This document shows, in pieces, positions 38,458-63,780 of a stretch of 64,000 nt of DNA (positions are counted from its first letter, which is position 1; the number at the start of each line of letters is the position of its first letter). The notes below the pieces were generated by a model. That model was not told the origin of the DNA. It did not search any database and worked only from the letters and a program-made list of their open reading frames with translations. This stretch comes from Anoplopoma fimbria. Lineage: Eukaryota > Chordata > Actinopteri > Perciformes > Anoplopomatidae. The stretch is from the NCBI RefSeq assembly GCF_027596085.1, contig NC_072457.1, positions 28,490,297 through 28,554,296 on the forward strand, in the 5' to 3' direction. Both the position numbers and the translations under genes were made by a program.

Positions 38458-39851
38458 CTACTCAAAGACCCTTTGGGAGAGGACCGTGCGATAGAGAGAA
38501 GTGCCTTTAGCCTGTAAGAAGGTCACAATCATCTTGTCCTTGGTGACTTCTGCGTGGATGAAGCCTCCCAGGGTTGAAGCTTGGCCGGTGAAGAACTTCA
38601 CAGTACCTTTGGGGACATGATTCCAGTGACGGACATCGGGATCCAGGAAGTTTCCGGCACCGCTCACCACGTATCCCACACCAGACTCTTTAATGTACTG
38701 TACAGGGGACAAAGACATGATTGGAAGGACAGCAAAGGCAGACTTCTACAATAAGGTGTCTTAATTTTGCATGAACCAACCTGCAGATTGTGGTCGTGAC
38801 CGCAGAGGTAAGCGGTGGCCTTGTATTTAATGAGCAGAGGACGGAGCCTCTGCAGGAGACACTCCGTGGGCCCGTGCTCGGACACCGACCACACAGGGTA
38901 GTGACCGGCCACCAAAAGGAAGTCCGCCTTGGACCGAGCCAGCCTCTCCTGCAGCCAGGTCAGCTGACGGTTGGCATCCACCTCACGCAGAGGGCCCCTG
39001 GGCTTTTCATCCAGGAAGTCATCAGAGTTGCCGCACAGCATTATGGTGTCGAGCATGATGATGGTCAAAGTCTTCCCAGTGTTGGGGATGCGGAAGTTCA
39101 GCTCATAATAGTAAGAGGGGAACTTCCTGTAAAAAAGGTAACAGAAGAGAGCAGAGTTGTGACACTTGAGGGTTTCTGTTTTCAGTTTGAGGGCTTTAAC
39201 ATTTTCAAAGTTGGTCCTTACCATCTGTCAGACTTGTGGCTGTAGTCGATCTGGGCTTTGACGTTCCCTGCATGGTCATGATTGCCGGCGAGCACGTACC
39301 AGGGGACTTTGAGAGACTTTGCTGTGTACACAGTCTCAAAAGTGTCCTGAGTCAGAGGAGAAGGCAAGGTTGTTATTATTTCTACAAACACTTATTTTCA
39401 GAAGACCTCCAGTTAACAAAACTGACCTGAAACCGAGGAGAATCTACACTGTTCACACCTTTGTAGTAGAAGTTATCGCCAAGGGCCAGAATAAAGTCAG
39501 CTCCCATCTGCTCTGCTACTTTGCTCATCTCTCGAGCAGTAGCCTTCTGCACAGCAGTGATGTAGGGGGGGTAAGGCACCCCACCCCAGTCTCCTACAGC
39601 TATGAACTTAATGGAGGTACGGTTCGCTGTGAGGGAACACAAACAAAATAAATCTTAAGGACAAGACAGTCCTTAAGTGAAGAGCAAGACCTCACGTTGT
39701 TAATCTATTCAATTAATTATTCACAAGAGATCATGAACGCCCATGTGACGTGATACTTACTGCTAGTTCCCTCCAGGTCCTGGAAGGCAGTAGGGTAGCA
39801 GAAGGCCACAGGAATGGCAGCAATTAAGATGGATAAAAGTGTAAGTGCCAT
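38458..39851 (-). CDS. acp5: ACP5 tartrate-resistant acid phosphatase (TRAP, purple acid phosphatase)
   Basis: Binuclear-iron phosphatase, secreted or lysosomal, used by osteoclasts and macrophages (family knowledge). Five coding exons: 39761-39851, 39427-39626, 39222-39346, 38781-39126, 38458-38697. They total 1002 nt, 333 aa (human 325). Residues 1-18 ([18 protein letters not shown]) form a signal peptide. All metal-ligand motifs are present in order: GDWGG (Asp43), GDNFYYKG (Asp and Tyr), GNHD (Asn), GHYPVWS (His) and GHDHNLQ (two His). The loop [20 protein letters not shown] corresponds to the protease-sensitive exposed loop of mammalian TRAP. A glycosylation-type NRTS follows the signal peptide. 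Complete; no breaks. Fish often carry two ACP5 copies (acp5a and acp5b); which one this is cannot be told here. Confidence 0.95.
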
Positions 39852-40379
39852 CTATAAAAAAAACAAAAAACAATCAGATCTACAGTTAGCAGCAGAAGAA
39901 ACACAGCACAAGTCTCAACGACAGTCAAACGAAAGATATAATGAGAGCGACGACACGCACAAGCAGAGAAACGAGAAGAGAAACAAACCGCCGCTGCAGC
40001 GTACCATGTAAACCTTTGCTTCCCCTCTCCTTCCTGCTTCTCAACCACATTTGCTGTCTTGCTTTTATGCCTAAAGATGTCTTGTGATTGGCTGCAGCAT
40101 GAAGCGGACATGTCCCAGCTGGAGCTAATAGAAACTAATCAAAGCAGCCATGTCTGTTAGGCCGAGAGGGTCAGAGCTCACAATTTCATGTCTGTCAAAG
40201 CATATCATTTCATCTCTGCCTCAATCAAATAAGAAACTCTGTTCACAGATCAGATGATCATCAGCCTCAACAGAGACAAAGTAAAGAGGAAGAACAAGAA
40301 AAACAACTTGCGTAAAGTAGGTGTCGGTATGCAGAGATAATAATGTCAGAGAGCCAGAGATAAACAAGAAGAAAAAAAA

Positions 40380-40560
40380 CACTCACAGCTGATAACTGTT
40401 GAGGTGAGCTCAAGATGACCTGACGGGACACTCTCCATCCTCGCAGCGCTCCTCCTGTCTGCCTTTTATCAGCATTCCTGGAGGAGAGGCTGAGGCTGCA
40501 GGAGGGCCAGCCCCGGGACACGCCGCAGGGACATGATCGTTGCTCACACCCTGACTCAGT
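40380..40560 (-). promoter_or_regulatory. Possible upstream ACP5 5' UTR exon / promoter
   Basis: A GC-richer patch with a minus-strand donor-like AGCTGTGAGTG near 40380-40390, after a 5'-UTR-like stretch, 0.5 kb upstream of the ACP5 start. Weak; no TATA box. Confidence 0.25.
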
Positions 40561-42060
40561 CTGGGGACTGCAGGGTCATCTGGGCCGCATGTGATCCACT
40601 ATGGTTATTATAGGCTGGTGTCCAGACTCCACTTTTTCCACTTCAGTGTTAATCACGGTTTTCCTTCTTTATTGTTCCACTGTTTGCATCTTTTTAGATC
40701 ATTTTTATTTTTATTTCAGTGGTTGAATGCTTAACATAAAGTATGATAAATGTTGACAGCACTTTGGTTCCACCATCCCTTATCTTCTCACTTTAACTGA
40801 AAACATGACTCAGTGCCCTCTTATCATTTTCGAGCACATTATTATCTGTTGAACTGCTAGAAGCATTTGGCAGTGCATTATAAACTGTTGATTTATTCTT
40901 TGCAGTCCTAAATCAAGCTGTCAATAAAAGACACATTTTTACATGGACAGATGAAGAGCAACTAGAATGCAAGATGCAGATGACAGCAGCGTTTGAAAAC
41001 TTGTTTTGCTGCTCACAGGTCCAGGCCTGATTAAAGTGGCACTCCCACTTTTGTTTTTTCACACATGAAGGAGTTTCACTCAGCCTGTAAATACACTTGT
41101 TGTGTTGTCTAGCTCTCAGGGAAGCTTTTTATTGTTTGAAAAATTAAGCAATGACTATGAATTCATAGTGAAGTCATCAGTTATCTCTTATTGAACTTAA
41201 AGTTTTCACAAGAAAGCCTGCTTTACTAAACTGGAGTTAGACAGATGTGGGTGCTTATTACGCTGCATGATACCAAATCAGTTGTTGGGGCGATATAGCA
41301 CGTGGTTTTCCGGCGGTGTGAGAGTGTAAGTTAATTAATTAACACCAAACAAACGCAGGACGATTAAAGTTGTTTATCCCCTCATGGCTGTGTTGGACAG
41401 CTTTTGGTCGCTGCTCACGTGATTGGCCACAGCAGTGTGAGGTTGGGTTGCGTGAGGTCGGTTTACCTCCCCACCTCTTCAGGTTAAATGTACGCCCCAC
41501 ATTTGAATGAATGGAAGGACCAGCGTTTTTACAACGCAATGCAAGTTATGTGTGAACGTACCCTGAGGCAGGACAGTCTAATAAGAGATGCAGGGTAGTG
41601 GCATCATGGGAAATGTAGGACCCAGTGTTTTTGGAGCTTGACTCATACTAGGGACTAAAAGGGTCTTCTCTTCAGCCTCCCTTTGCTTCAGTTTTGACTC
41701 TTCTTTCTAAACATTTTTCAAATCTCTAGGGAAGAGTACTATAATATATATATATATATATTACACTTGTATATAGTGTATACTCCACATCTTGAAACAT
41801 AAGCCATTCACAGCACATGTGGGTGTTGCAAAACAGTGCCAGTAACACCAATGTGAGGAATATCTTTGGTATTTTTAGGGGTTACGGTGACCTTATTTTC
41901 AAAGCTTTGAAGACATGATTCATAATCAAATAACAACTGTGACATTCAATATCAGAGCTCCATCAATCACAATAATAAAAAAGGTCATATCTAAATTCAC
42001 ATTTTTTGTAACTCTGTATTTGGGCATTAATTAGCATACGCATGATAAGAAACTTTGATC
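40561..42060. other. Intergenic region between ACP5 and ILF3
   Basis: No gene and no clear repeat except a short (TA)n at about 41742-41760. 41280-41560 is somewhat CpG-richer. Confidence 0.45.
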
Positions 42061-42074
42061 CAAAAAAAAAGTTA

Positions 42075-42080
42075 TTTATT
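42075..42080 (-). other. ILF3 polyadenylation signal
   Basis: TTTATT on the plus strand, 340 bp past the ILF3 stop codon on the gene strand. Confidence 0.45.
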
Positions 42081-42419
42081 TTACAAGAAAGATTTGAGCA
42101 TTTTATAGTACACAGCTACAAGCAGAAATAAAAACCAGGACCTACTGATATAGAACCAGTACACGAGTTTAAAAAACACGACAACCTTAGAAACAAGACA
42201 TAATGACAAAGCCGGTATGTTTTTTTTTTACACTAATGTCAACACAGACATCATGAGGGATGTTGAGGAAGACAACAGTTACCTTTTAATCAAAAGATAA
42301 GCCTGCATCTGTAAACTACAACTTTTTTTTCCACCAGATGTCAAAGAAGTGAACTGAAAACACAACAAAAACACAAAAATGGCAAAGTGCATTGATAAAG
42401 GCTGAACACAATGTGATGA

Positions 42420-51702
<9,283 letters not shown>

Positions 51703-52130
51703 GCTGTCACGACGGGTCCCACGCCAGCAGCCTTTTACACAGAACAAACACAACAAACACACGTCGTCATGCAGCGTGGTCTAAAGTGATGAATGACGTC
51801 AACCATGCGGCGCACGGCTAACGCTAGCTAGCTAGCTGGTGTTAGTGTTTGTAGCTAGCCGGCTAACGCTAGCTAGCTAGCTAGCTGGGTGTTAAGTGTT
51901 TGTAGCACGTAATGCTAGCCGGCTAACGTTCTCTCTGTGGGTATTATGGTCTGTGTCGTTGGACGCGTGACGTCACCGTCGACGCTTACCGTTGACGACG
52001 AGCGAAGATCTTTTTGGCGGTAACGTTGGCAACCAACCATCAAAGGGTCACCAGGCCCGGGCCGGACGCTGCTCTTCTTCTTCGGTGGTTTCACTGTCCG
52101 CACGTTTCAGACGCCACTGGAGGTGCACGC
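51703..52130 (-). promoter_or_regulatory. ILF3 promoter, CpG-rich, with CRE sites and GCTAGC repeats
   Basis: CpG-dense compared with the surroundings. TGACGTCA at 51794-51801 and 51968-51975. Between them, 51820-51925 has two copies of a block of GCTAGCTAGCTAGC-type repeats followed by GTGTTTGTAGC and GCCGGCTAACG. No TATA box. Confidence 0.5.
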
Positions 52131-52354
52131 TGCCGCCTACTGCGCCACAGTCTGACACAGGCTCACATACACAAGACTTTATGTTACAGTTACTTAAACT
52201 TTCACATGCTTTCACCAGTACTACATAATAGTGCTGCATGTGAATACTACTACTTGGTAACCTTTTGTAAATCACACAGGTACAATGGCCCCAACAGGTC
52301 CCTGTGTCAGAGTCTCACACTGTTGTTTCATTAAAGTCTATAAAACAAGTGATG

Positions 52355-53012
52355 TACAGTACCAGTCAAAGTCTGGACACACCTTCTATTTTAATGGTTT
52401 TTCTTTCTTTCTTTTCTACATTGTAGATTAATATTGAAGACATCCAAACTATGAAGGAACACATGGAATTATGTGGTAAACAAACAAAAACAAACAGAAT
52501 ATGTTTTATATTTTAGATTCTTCAGAGTAGTTGAATGAGAAGGTGTGTCCAGACTTTTGACTGGTACTGTATATTTTATTTATTTTATACAGTACCAGTC
52601 AAAAGTTTGGACACACCTTCTCATTCAATGGTTTTTTTTTTTTTATATTTTTTTCTACATTGTAGATTAATATTGAAGACATCCAAACTATGAAGGAACA
52701 CATATGGAATTATGTGGTAAACAAACAAATGCTCAACAAACCAGAATATGTTTTATATTTTAGATTCTTCAGAGTAGTTAAATGAGAAGGTGTGTCCAAA
52801 CTTTTGACTGGTACTGTACTTTGAAGAATCTAAAATATAAAACATATTCTGGTTTGTTGAGCATTTGTTTGTTTACCACATAATTCCATATGTGTTCCTT
52901 CATAGTTTGGATGTCTTCAATATTAATCTACAATGTAGAAATAAATAAAAAAATAAAATAAAGAAAAGCCATTGAATGAGAAGGTGTGTCCAAACTTTTG
53001 ACTGGTACTGTA
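52355..53012. mobile_element. Cluster of three Tc1-type short elements
   Basis: Copy A 52355-52571 and copy B 52588-52818 are in the same orientation, separated by 16 bp. Copy C, 52819-53012, is inverted and lacks its left terminal repeat; it directly abuts the end of B. All share TACAGTACCAGTCAAA ends and the internal GACATCCAAACTATGAAGG. Confidence 0.85.
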
Positions 53013-55100
53013 CATCCGATAATCTCACTAATAACATTAATGCAGACCATTTATCCCTCAAGTCGGTGACATTCGTGTCACTCTGGATCAGGGTCATAGT
53101 GAGGTGTGAGGTGTTTTTAGGCTGTTGATGTAAAGAGGATTCTGAATCTGGATATATGTATATAAAATAAATAAGAACACGTATCACAGAATCACTGTAT
53201 ACAAGATGCATATTACTAATATTATGTTTTTATACATTTGACCTGTTGTGGCAAATTTGAGATTGTTTTTAGTATACTGCCACTTGGTGGCCTATTTGGT
53301 TATTGTATTTAGCTGTCCTATAAACCTAAAAAAACATCACTGTGTTCAATCGACAAATGAACATTGACAATTGAAAGAAATTATAATATAACTTTGGAAG
53401 AACAACTCTTCTCAGTTGTTGAGAATGCTGTTAAACTGTGATTTTTTTTTTGGGGGGGGGGGGTTAAATAACTGATCTTTTTTTTTTCATATATAAATAT
53501 TTTTTTAAATTGTAGGCTTACTTATTTGTTATTATAAAACATTCTAGGAGTTGAACAGAATGCAGGATGTTCATGTACCTGTTACTCACCAGCACAGTGT
53601 TAAATGAGCACTTCAAAGTGAGTCAGATATCACTACCTGTTTCCAAACAGCTGCAATCGTCAGAGGGTGGCCAGGCCTGTGGATTAAGAAGGAAAGAATG
53701 TTTCTGCTGCAAATGTGGTTGGAAAGATAAAATAGGAAACTGGTAATAATAGCATTTCATGAAGCCCTGCACCTCGTCTAAAGTCAGAATATATCGCCTG
53801 TAAGGAAACGGCTCACTGGAAACATCAACTGAATTAAGCCTGAATCAAAAAGATTTGCTCAACAATCCTTTTCATTTATTAAGTTATTATCCTCATGACC
53901 TTTGTGGATAGTCTTTGATTCATCTTCATTTTCATCTAAAGTGGAAGGAAGTCCCTGCTGCAGATCTCACCGTCCTCAGAAGGAAATCATGAACAAAGTA
54001 TAGATTTGTTTCATTAATACTCGAGAAAGCAGATATTACTGAAGTACTATAATACGAAATGATCTGTTGCCATTTGACTCTGAAACTAATCAATATGACT
54101 TGTGTTTATAGGAGTTCAATTCACACTTAAAGCACTACTTAGCTACCAGAATAGTTATACATAATAAAATATATGACAGTTTCATAACTTCACTATGGTA
54201 TGTAGTGCAATCTATTTACCAACCCCACAAATATCCTCTTTCCCCAGTCTTCTCACGCTATTTGTCACGAAAATTGAGGAAAAGACCATTAGTCAAAAAT
54301 AATTGAAAAAAATATTAATAGAGTAAGGTCACATTGCATTGTTTTATTTACATTCAATTGAAAGTTATTTACATGTCCTCTGTAAATTGAGGGTATACAA
54401 TTCAAGTTTTAACTTAAACAATCTTACATTATTTCACAAAAAGCACGATATAAACATATGGAAAGCATATTTAAACTCAAACAAACACTCTACGATATTT
54501 TAATATTAACATTCCTTCATGAAATACATTCAACAGAATAATGAACATTATGATTACAATCTAAATACTTCTTGTTTTTCTCTGGAGCTGCCTCTGGTGG
54601 TTACTCTGATTGAGCTCCATTCTTCCACATTTATCTTATGTTAGAGCCACTCACTGTTTATCTTTTACTTCCAAAGCTGGTAAAAATTAAGTTGAGAAAT
54701 AAAACCAAACAATCTTCATTCCCTCTGTAAGTATTACTCATGCAAACTTTAGAGTCCTTCAGGACAGAGCGTGGTTATACTGTGGCCGACGTCTCTGCCC
54801 TTTGTTACCACAAGTTTAAAATGAGAATAATAATAAGGAATGTTCACTTATTATAAGTAAACAATAGACAGTTAATGTGCAAAATCAGAGCATTAGCTAG
54901 CTTACATTTGAAAGGTCGGACAAGGAACTCACTGGTAAACTTTTATAAAAGAAGAGCATGAAAGAGATATTCTGATTTAATCCAAGAATCATTTCCAAAG
55001 TAGACCAGTGGAGAAAAGTCAAACTGCTAATCTGATCAACTCCACCATCGCAGCCACTGTTTATTTCCTTCAACATGCTTCCATGTTGGTCTCTCATCCC
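53013..55100. other. Intergenic region between ILF3 and PTGER1
   Basis: AT-rich, no gene, no repeat recognised apart from short homopolymer runs near 53440-53490. The right part may be PTGER1 3' UTR; a minus-strand AATAAA (TTTATT at 55060-55065) lies about 125 bp past its stop codon. Confidence 0.45.
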
Positions 55101-55189
55101 AAATGTCTTTGTTAGTTGAGTCCTTCGAATGTTCAATGACCTGGTTACAAAGTGCATCCTCTAAATACGTTATCAGTCTTTCTCTCAGC

Positions 55190-58395
<3,206 letters not shown>

Positions 58396-58436
58396 CACTG
58401 AACTTTGAAGGTCAATAGGTCCATAGTTAAGGGAGG

Positions 58437-60900
58437 CTGCAAGAGAAAGAAGAAAAAAATTGTATCGAGCATATGACGTGTGGATCCACATAAATAAAAT
58501 TGTTGTTGTTGACTAGATGATATTAGAAGTATTATTAAAAAACATCAAAAGCTACATGTAAAAAAGCATGTTTCCATACAAGGAACAAGTCCTCATGAAC
58601 GGTTTGATACTAATGAAAATTATATGAATCCTATGTTATTGCTGCAGTCACCAGACCTCCACCTAATTGACATCTATGAGCAAAAACACTTAATGAGTGT
58701 GTTTATTTAAAGAAAAGTGTTTAATCCTTCTGACACACTTGGAGCACTGAAGCTGTTGTGGCATCAAACCAAGAAATTACATTTTTTGTACCTTTTAATA
58801 TTAAGATTTGGGGACTTCTAATAACTTAAAGATATTAACATAACTTCTAGAAAATCTTCTTAAATGTCTGAAGATCTGATATCTCTTTTGAACCTGCCTC
58901 TTCCTTTTGAACCATCTGTGTGTCCAGAATGAACAAACCCATCAAGGTAATGTATGAGCTGCAGTGCTACATGATGGAGAGTGGACTCTGATGACTCAGG
59001 TTTAGTTTGGCTGGAGGTCACAGGTAATAAAAAAGAGAAATATATTAAAACACATTACGGCTGAGCAATATTTTGTACTGTGACCTTACAAGGAAACTAC
59101 TAGGAACTTCTAATAGATTATGATTAAAGATCTGATTATGTCATCACTTTCCCTCTGGATAAATAAAGTTATTTCTTGCCTTACATTCTGGAGTCCAGTA
59201 TGATGTAAATCAAGTACAGAAACCCTAATAGCTATATAATTGTGGATGTATAGTTACTTTTTCTGCCATGAATCCAATTGGTAAGTATCTTTTAATATCT
59301 TTTTTAATTATTTTATTTTTTTTGTTGATATTTTTAACCTTGTTTTATTTTGATATCCAGTTATGATCATTTCTTTTTTTACTTATTTATTTTGTGTTAT
59401 CATTATGCAAAATGGTTGATATGATTTCACTTATAATACAAATAAAACCTAATAGCTGATACCAATCCTGACATATGTAGATATCAGATCATAGTCGTAA
59501 GTGATTAGAAACATAAACGTTATGTGTCCTTTACAATATCTCACTGAGTTTGTCAGTTGTGTTAGAAAAGCCATTAGATGGCAGATGTGCACTATGTGAC
59601 AACCGCTGACAGAATATGTAGCTCTTAAGCAACATTTAAAGAAAGTATGAACAAGAAAAAGTATGATAACAGCAATATTACAGTCTAAACGTTATTTATT
59701 AAATGATTGTCACATATATGTCATATATTTTGAGAAAGATGCAATCAATCCAATCTTGAATTTAGCCCGAAAAACTATCTACTTTATTCTAATCATTTGC
59801 TTTAAAATGAGGAAAAGTCTCACCTTTACATATTCAGATATCCTTCTCGGTCCAGCTGAACAACCAGAAAATATCTCTCCTTGTCCAACAGAGATCCACA
59901 GATACTCCAACAAACAGCGTCTATGAAACTAGTTCAGCAAAGTCCACAAACGGATGAAAGAATGATATGTTTCCCTTTGATAAAGTCCAATGTACCGACG
60001 TCCTCTGCGGGCTGTTGTCCATGTCATGATCCGTCCTGGTGTTTCATGGTGGCATTAAAGTAAAGGAGGATCCACTGACCCTCAAACACAGAGACACGTT
60101 TATATCTGTGTTCAGTCTGTGTTCAGTCTGTGTGGGCGTCGCTCCTGAGTCGAGACTCTTCTTTCTGTTTACATTCACTTTATTGTCGTACTTTATGTGT
60201 CACCTACATTTCTAAGATATGTTTCCAAACTGGACCGTTTTGTCATCAGCATAAATATTTTAAGCTCAAACTAAAAGACACCTTGACTTGGAAATCAAAC
60301 AGCTCACAAGGTTAGGGTTGGATGTTTCAGCTTGTGGCCCGATGTGAACACAGTGTTCAGTCTCAGTTTCATACTTTTATTGCTGTTTGATGCGCAATTC
60401 TGTGCTCAAAATAACCTCTGCGGTATCAATTACCCAGAGATCCAGTACTTGGTGGATCAGTCTGCTGTTAGAGGAGTTTTCTATTTCAGTTTTCTCAATA
60501 AATGACCTCAGTGGCATTATTATTTAGAGTTTAATAAAAAAACATGAGATGTGGTCGAATTAGCAGATATTTTTTAAGTATTTGTATTTTTGATCCAAAT
60601 TCCTAGATGTTGTGGAGACTCAAAGGAAAAATGTGGGAAAGTCATATTGTTCCTCATGGAAGCTCCAGATGTTCGTCAAGGTCAGTGAGGCTTTTGCAGC
60701 TGCATTAAGGAAAATATTTCAGTTTGTCTTCTGTTTGACTGACACATTGAAACCATGAAGGCGGCATGGTGTATTTCTGATTTTCCTCCTCTCACTGCTG
60801 ACTGGAGACAGGTGCTCATGTTTGTTTTAATTTTTCAGGGAACTGGCAGCAGCTGGACATATACTTTCACAATTTGAGGTTTGGAAACAGGGTAAGAGCA
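58437..60900. other. PTGER1 upstream region
   Basis: A polypyrimidine tract and AG (58437-58460, minus strand) mark an acceptor, so at least one upstream non-coding exon should exist. I could not place it with confidence; 59930-60170 is the most GC-rich candidate. Confidence 0.35.
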
Positions 60901-61159
60901 ACATGTCTGCTGGTTCACAGGGAAGAGGAGGGCACTGACTTGTAATTATGTTACATTTTTGTTGGACAGAAGGCACCTGCAGGAATGGTGCTGGTGGGCA
61001 ACAGTGTAATAAGTCTGTGCAGCATTTTGAAGGTGTATTGTACAATTTGACGTCTCTTAGAGAAACATTCTTCATGTTGAAAGTTTATTAAGGGGTGAAA
61101 AATACAAACATATTTGACAGAAAGTAAGCAGTGATTCACTGGATAAAAATTAGTTGGCA

Positions 61160-61320
61160 CATAGAACCACTTTTTTTGCTAATGTTAGCATGCTGACATG
61201 CACACAATGGCAAGGCTAATTTGGTGATATTTTGCTGGTATAACATTTACCATTGTTTAACATGCTAACATTTAGCCAATTAGCAAACTAAACACAAAGT
61301 AAAGCTGAGATTGATGAGAA
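61160..61320. repeat. Interspersed repeat with TTAGCATGCT motifs, copy 1
   Basis: AATGTTAGCATGCTGACATG followed by AACATGCTAACATTTAGCC, a pattern common in fish short repeats. A second copy lies near 63600. Confidence 0.5.
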
Positions 61321-63600
61321 AACTTAAGATCTGATGATGGCGCAATATGAAACTTTTAGGAATCAATGAAGTGATTAAAATTCAACCTGAGGAACATAAA
61401 TGTTTGCACCAAAATCCAAGGCAATCTGTCCCATAGTTGTTGGTACGTCACTCAGAAATGTCAACCTCATGGTGGTGCGAAAAGAGGCGTCATAGGATCC
61501 CCTAAGTCAGTTGGGTTCCTCCTCTGGGAACCATGAAAGACATTTTATGGCTATCCGTTCAACAGTTGTTGAAGAATTGTACTTAAACACCAAACTTTGT
61601 TTGCATGTTGTCCCTTACGTCTCCCTCATTCTTCTGTCGACTCTCTAATGAAAGCATAAATTACCAAAAAACACTGCGAAAGAAACCTGGCGGCGCAAGA
61701 GGAAAGTTATCATTAGCATTCATTTGCTGGTTTCAAGGCATCCATCAAATAGTTGTTAGGATATTTTAGCGTGGCTGAAAAAATTACTGAAACTGTTTCC
61801 AAATAAATATGCCTCTTTTTTTTTAACAGACATACCACAGTAAAAAGACACAAAGAGTCAAACACAGAAGCAGCTGACAGTGAATTTAAACACATTGCTT
61901 TCTGAGCAGACTGCTGCTGATTTCAAAACCCACTAAAGGAATTCAGACAGAATAGAAAGAGCATATTGGCTGAACAAAATAGTTTCTCTTACAATAGTTT
62001 CATATATCATATCAGCACATCAGAAAAGGCATGTTTTGTGTGCTATTCTTGGACTATTTGTCTGATTTACTTCTTTTTTGGTGTCCATTTAGACTGTAAG
62101 TGCAACAATCAAGCGTTTGGCTGTCATGTGTGTTTTTCCTCCGGCTCTGAAATGCCCCCATTTTTCTCATCAATTGCTCTTACAAATGGTGCCATTTGGG
62201 CTGCAGCCCCTGGCTTTTCCAATACCAAGTCTGGGGTTTATGGGGGTTGAGGTTCCTTGTATAACCTCCTTCACTTCCACTGACCACAAAGTGAAAAAAC
62301 CCAGACTGTATACCTGATTATCTTTGAACCACTCTGAGATGGAGGAGCTCCTCAGATTGGAAAAATTTAGAGCGAGATCTCTATCTTTTTTTCTGAAGTT
62401 TGAAAAGTAAGATTGAAGAAAAAGCTTTTTCTTGTTGCATGTGGACACAAGTATTTCATCTTGGCTTCAAGACTCAACACTCCCCCAACACAACTGTTGA
62501 ACGGTTCCTCTCATTGACCCATTTTGCCAAAACCTTCTGCAGAGCACATGCCTATATTTCAGAGGGATTGAGTATTTCCAATATTTTGAGTTGCTCTGAA
62601 GTTTACAGGAGTTTAATTTCTCTCTAATATTGTTAATATTTCCTTATAGGGGAATCTCATTTAGGCCTACAATTGCAAGGTGCGTTTTTCAATGAAGCAA
62701 TGACATCCTGTAAATGTATGGTGGCCGGGTATTTGTGCATTCCTCACTGACGTTTTAACGAGACGCTTGCTATTATGAGTGGAAAGCCACACGCTATCTC
62801 TCCGGGTGCCTCAGAAACTACAGGCCAGAAATGAAACAGTGGAATGTTTGGATGAGAATATTCAGGCGAGAGAAGAGGAGACAAACATCCTGTCAAAGAC
62901 AGAAACAAGTTCAGTTACTTTTGTCTGATTAAACACAAACTCAAATTGTTTAAAAACTGCTGTCTGTCTGAGTGAACTCAGAGGACATTTCTAATATTTG
63001 GTTACTGTTTTACCTTCTGTCTGTATTAAACTCTTCAAAGATGGGAGGGAGAGCTCCTTGTGCCAAAAAAAATAGCAAAAAACACAAGATGGAGAAATCC
63101 ACAAATACTCATAGTTGTCATCCATTCTGGGCAATGCAAAACTCAAAGGTTATCACAGCGGATTTTCTGGATGCCAGCGGCAATTAAATTAAGTACTAAC
63201 GTCTATCAGTGCTCTTTGATACATTAGTACCATAGAGTTCATCCAGTGATGCAATGCAGATTTCAACATTTTGGTATAAAGGTTGGGTAGATATAATAAG
63301 AGGCATTAGCTGCGCCTCCGTTCAATATCGTCCAACAGTTTTAACAATAATGCTCAATAAGGTGCCACAAAGAAAAATCAAAGCAAACAAGACTGAAGAC
63401 AAGATACAAACTGTAACCAAGCAGTAACTTTGGTGATCGCCTGACTTTTCCTCCAGCGTCACCATGAGGTTTACATATTTGGTTTTGCCTGAAATGTCTT
63501 GACCGCTAGAGTATGAAGTGCCATAAAACTTTCAGTTTGTCAACTACTTTGGTTTATTTCCAAATAGCAGCAAAATTATTGATATTCCCATCAGCCTCAG
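61321..63600. other. No gene recognised
   Basis: Only short chance open frames; none has a recognisable protein, plausible splice pattern or codon bias. Confidence 0.45.
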
Positions 63601-63745
63601 CTGTTCCTTGTGATTAGTGCTAATTAGCATGCCAACATGCTTAACTAAGATTTGTAAGATGCCAAAACATTAGCATGATAGCATTGTCATTGTAAGCATG
63701 TTGTAAACATTAGCATTTGGCTCAAAACACCACTGTGCTTTAAGT
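63601..63745. repeat. Interspersed repeat with TTAGCATG motifs, copy 2
   Basis: GCTAATTAGCATGCCAACAT and AACATTAGCATTTGGCTCAA, ending in CACCACTGTGCTTTAAG. Same type as 61160-61320. Confidence 0.5.
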
Positions 63746-63780
63746 TAGACTATTGTGAGGAACTTTTAACTGGTTATTGT

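Noticed and set aside
38790..39245. Plus-strand frame of 151 residues
   Set aside because: Antisense shadow of ACP5 exons, which carry all metal-binding motifs on the minus strand.
58396..58491. Upstream start MWIHTSYARY for PTGER1
   Set aside because: A clear polypyrimidine-AG acceptor at 58437-58438 interrupts it; the downstream Met gives a normal EP1 N-terminus.
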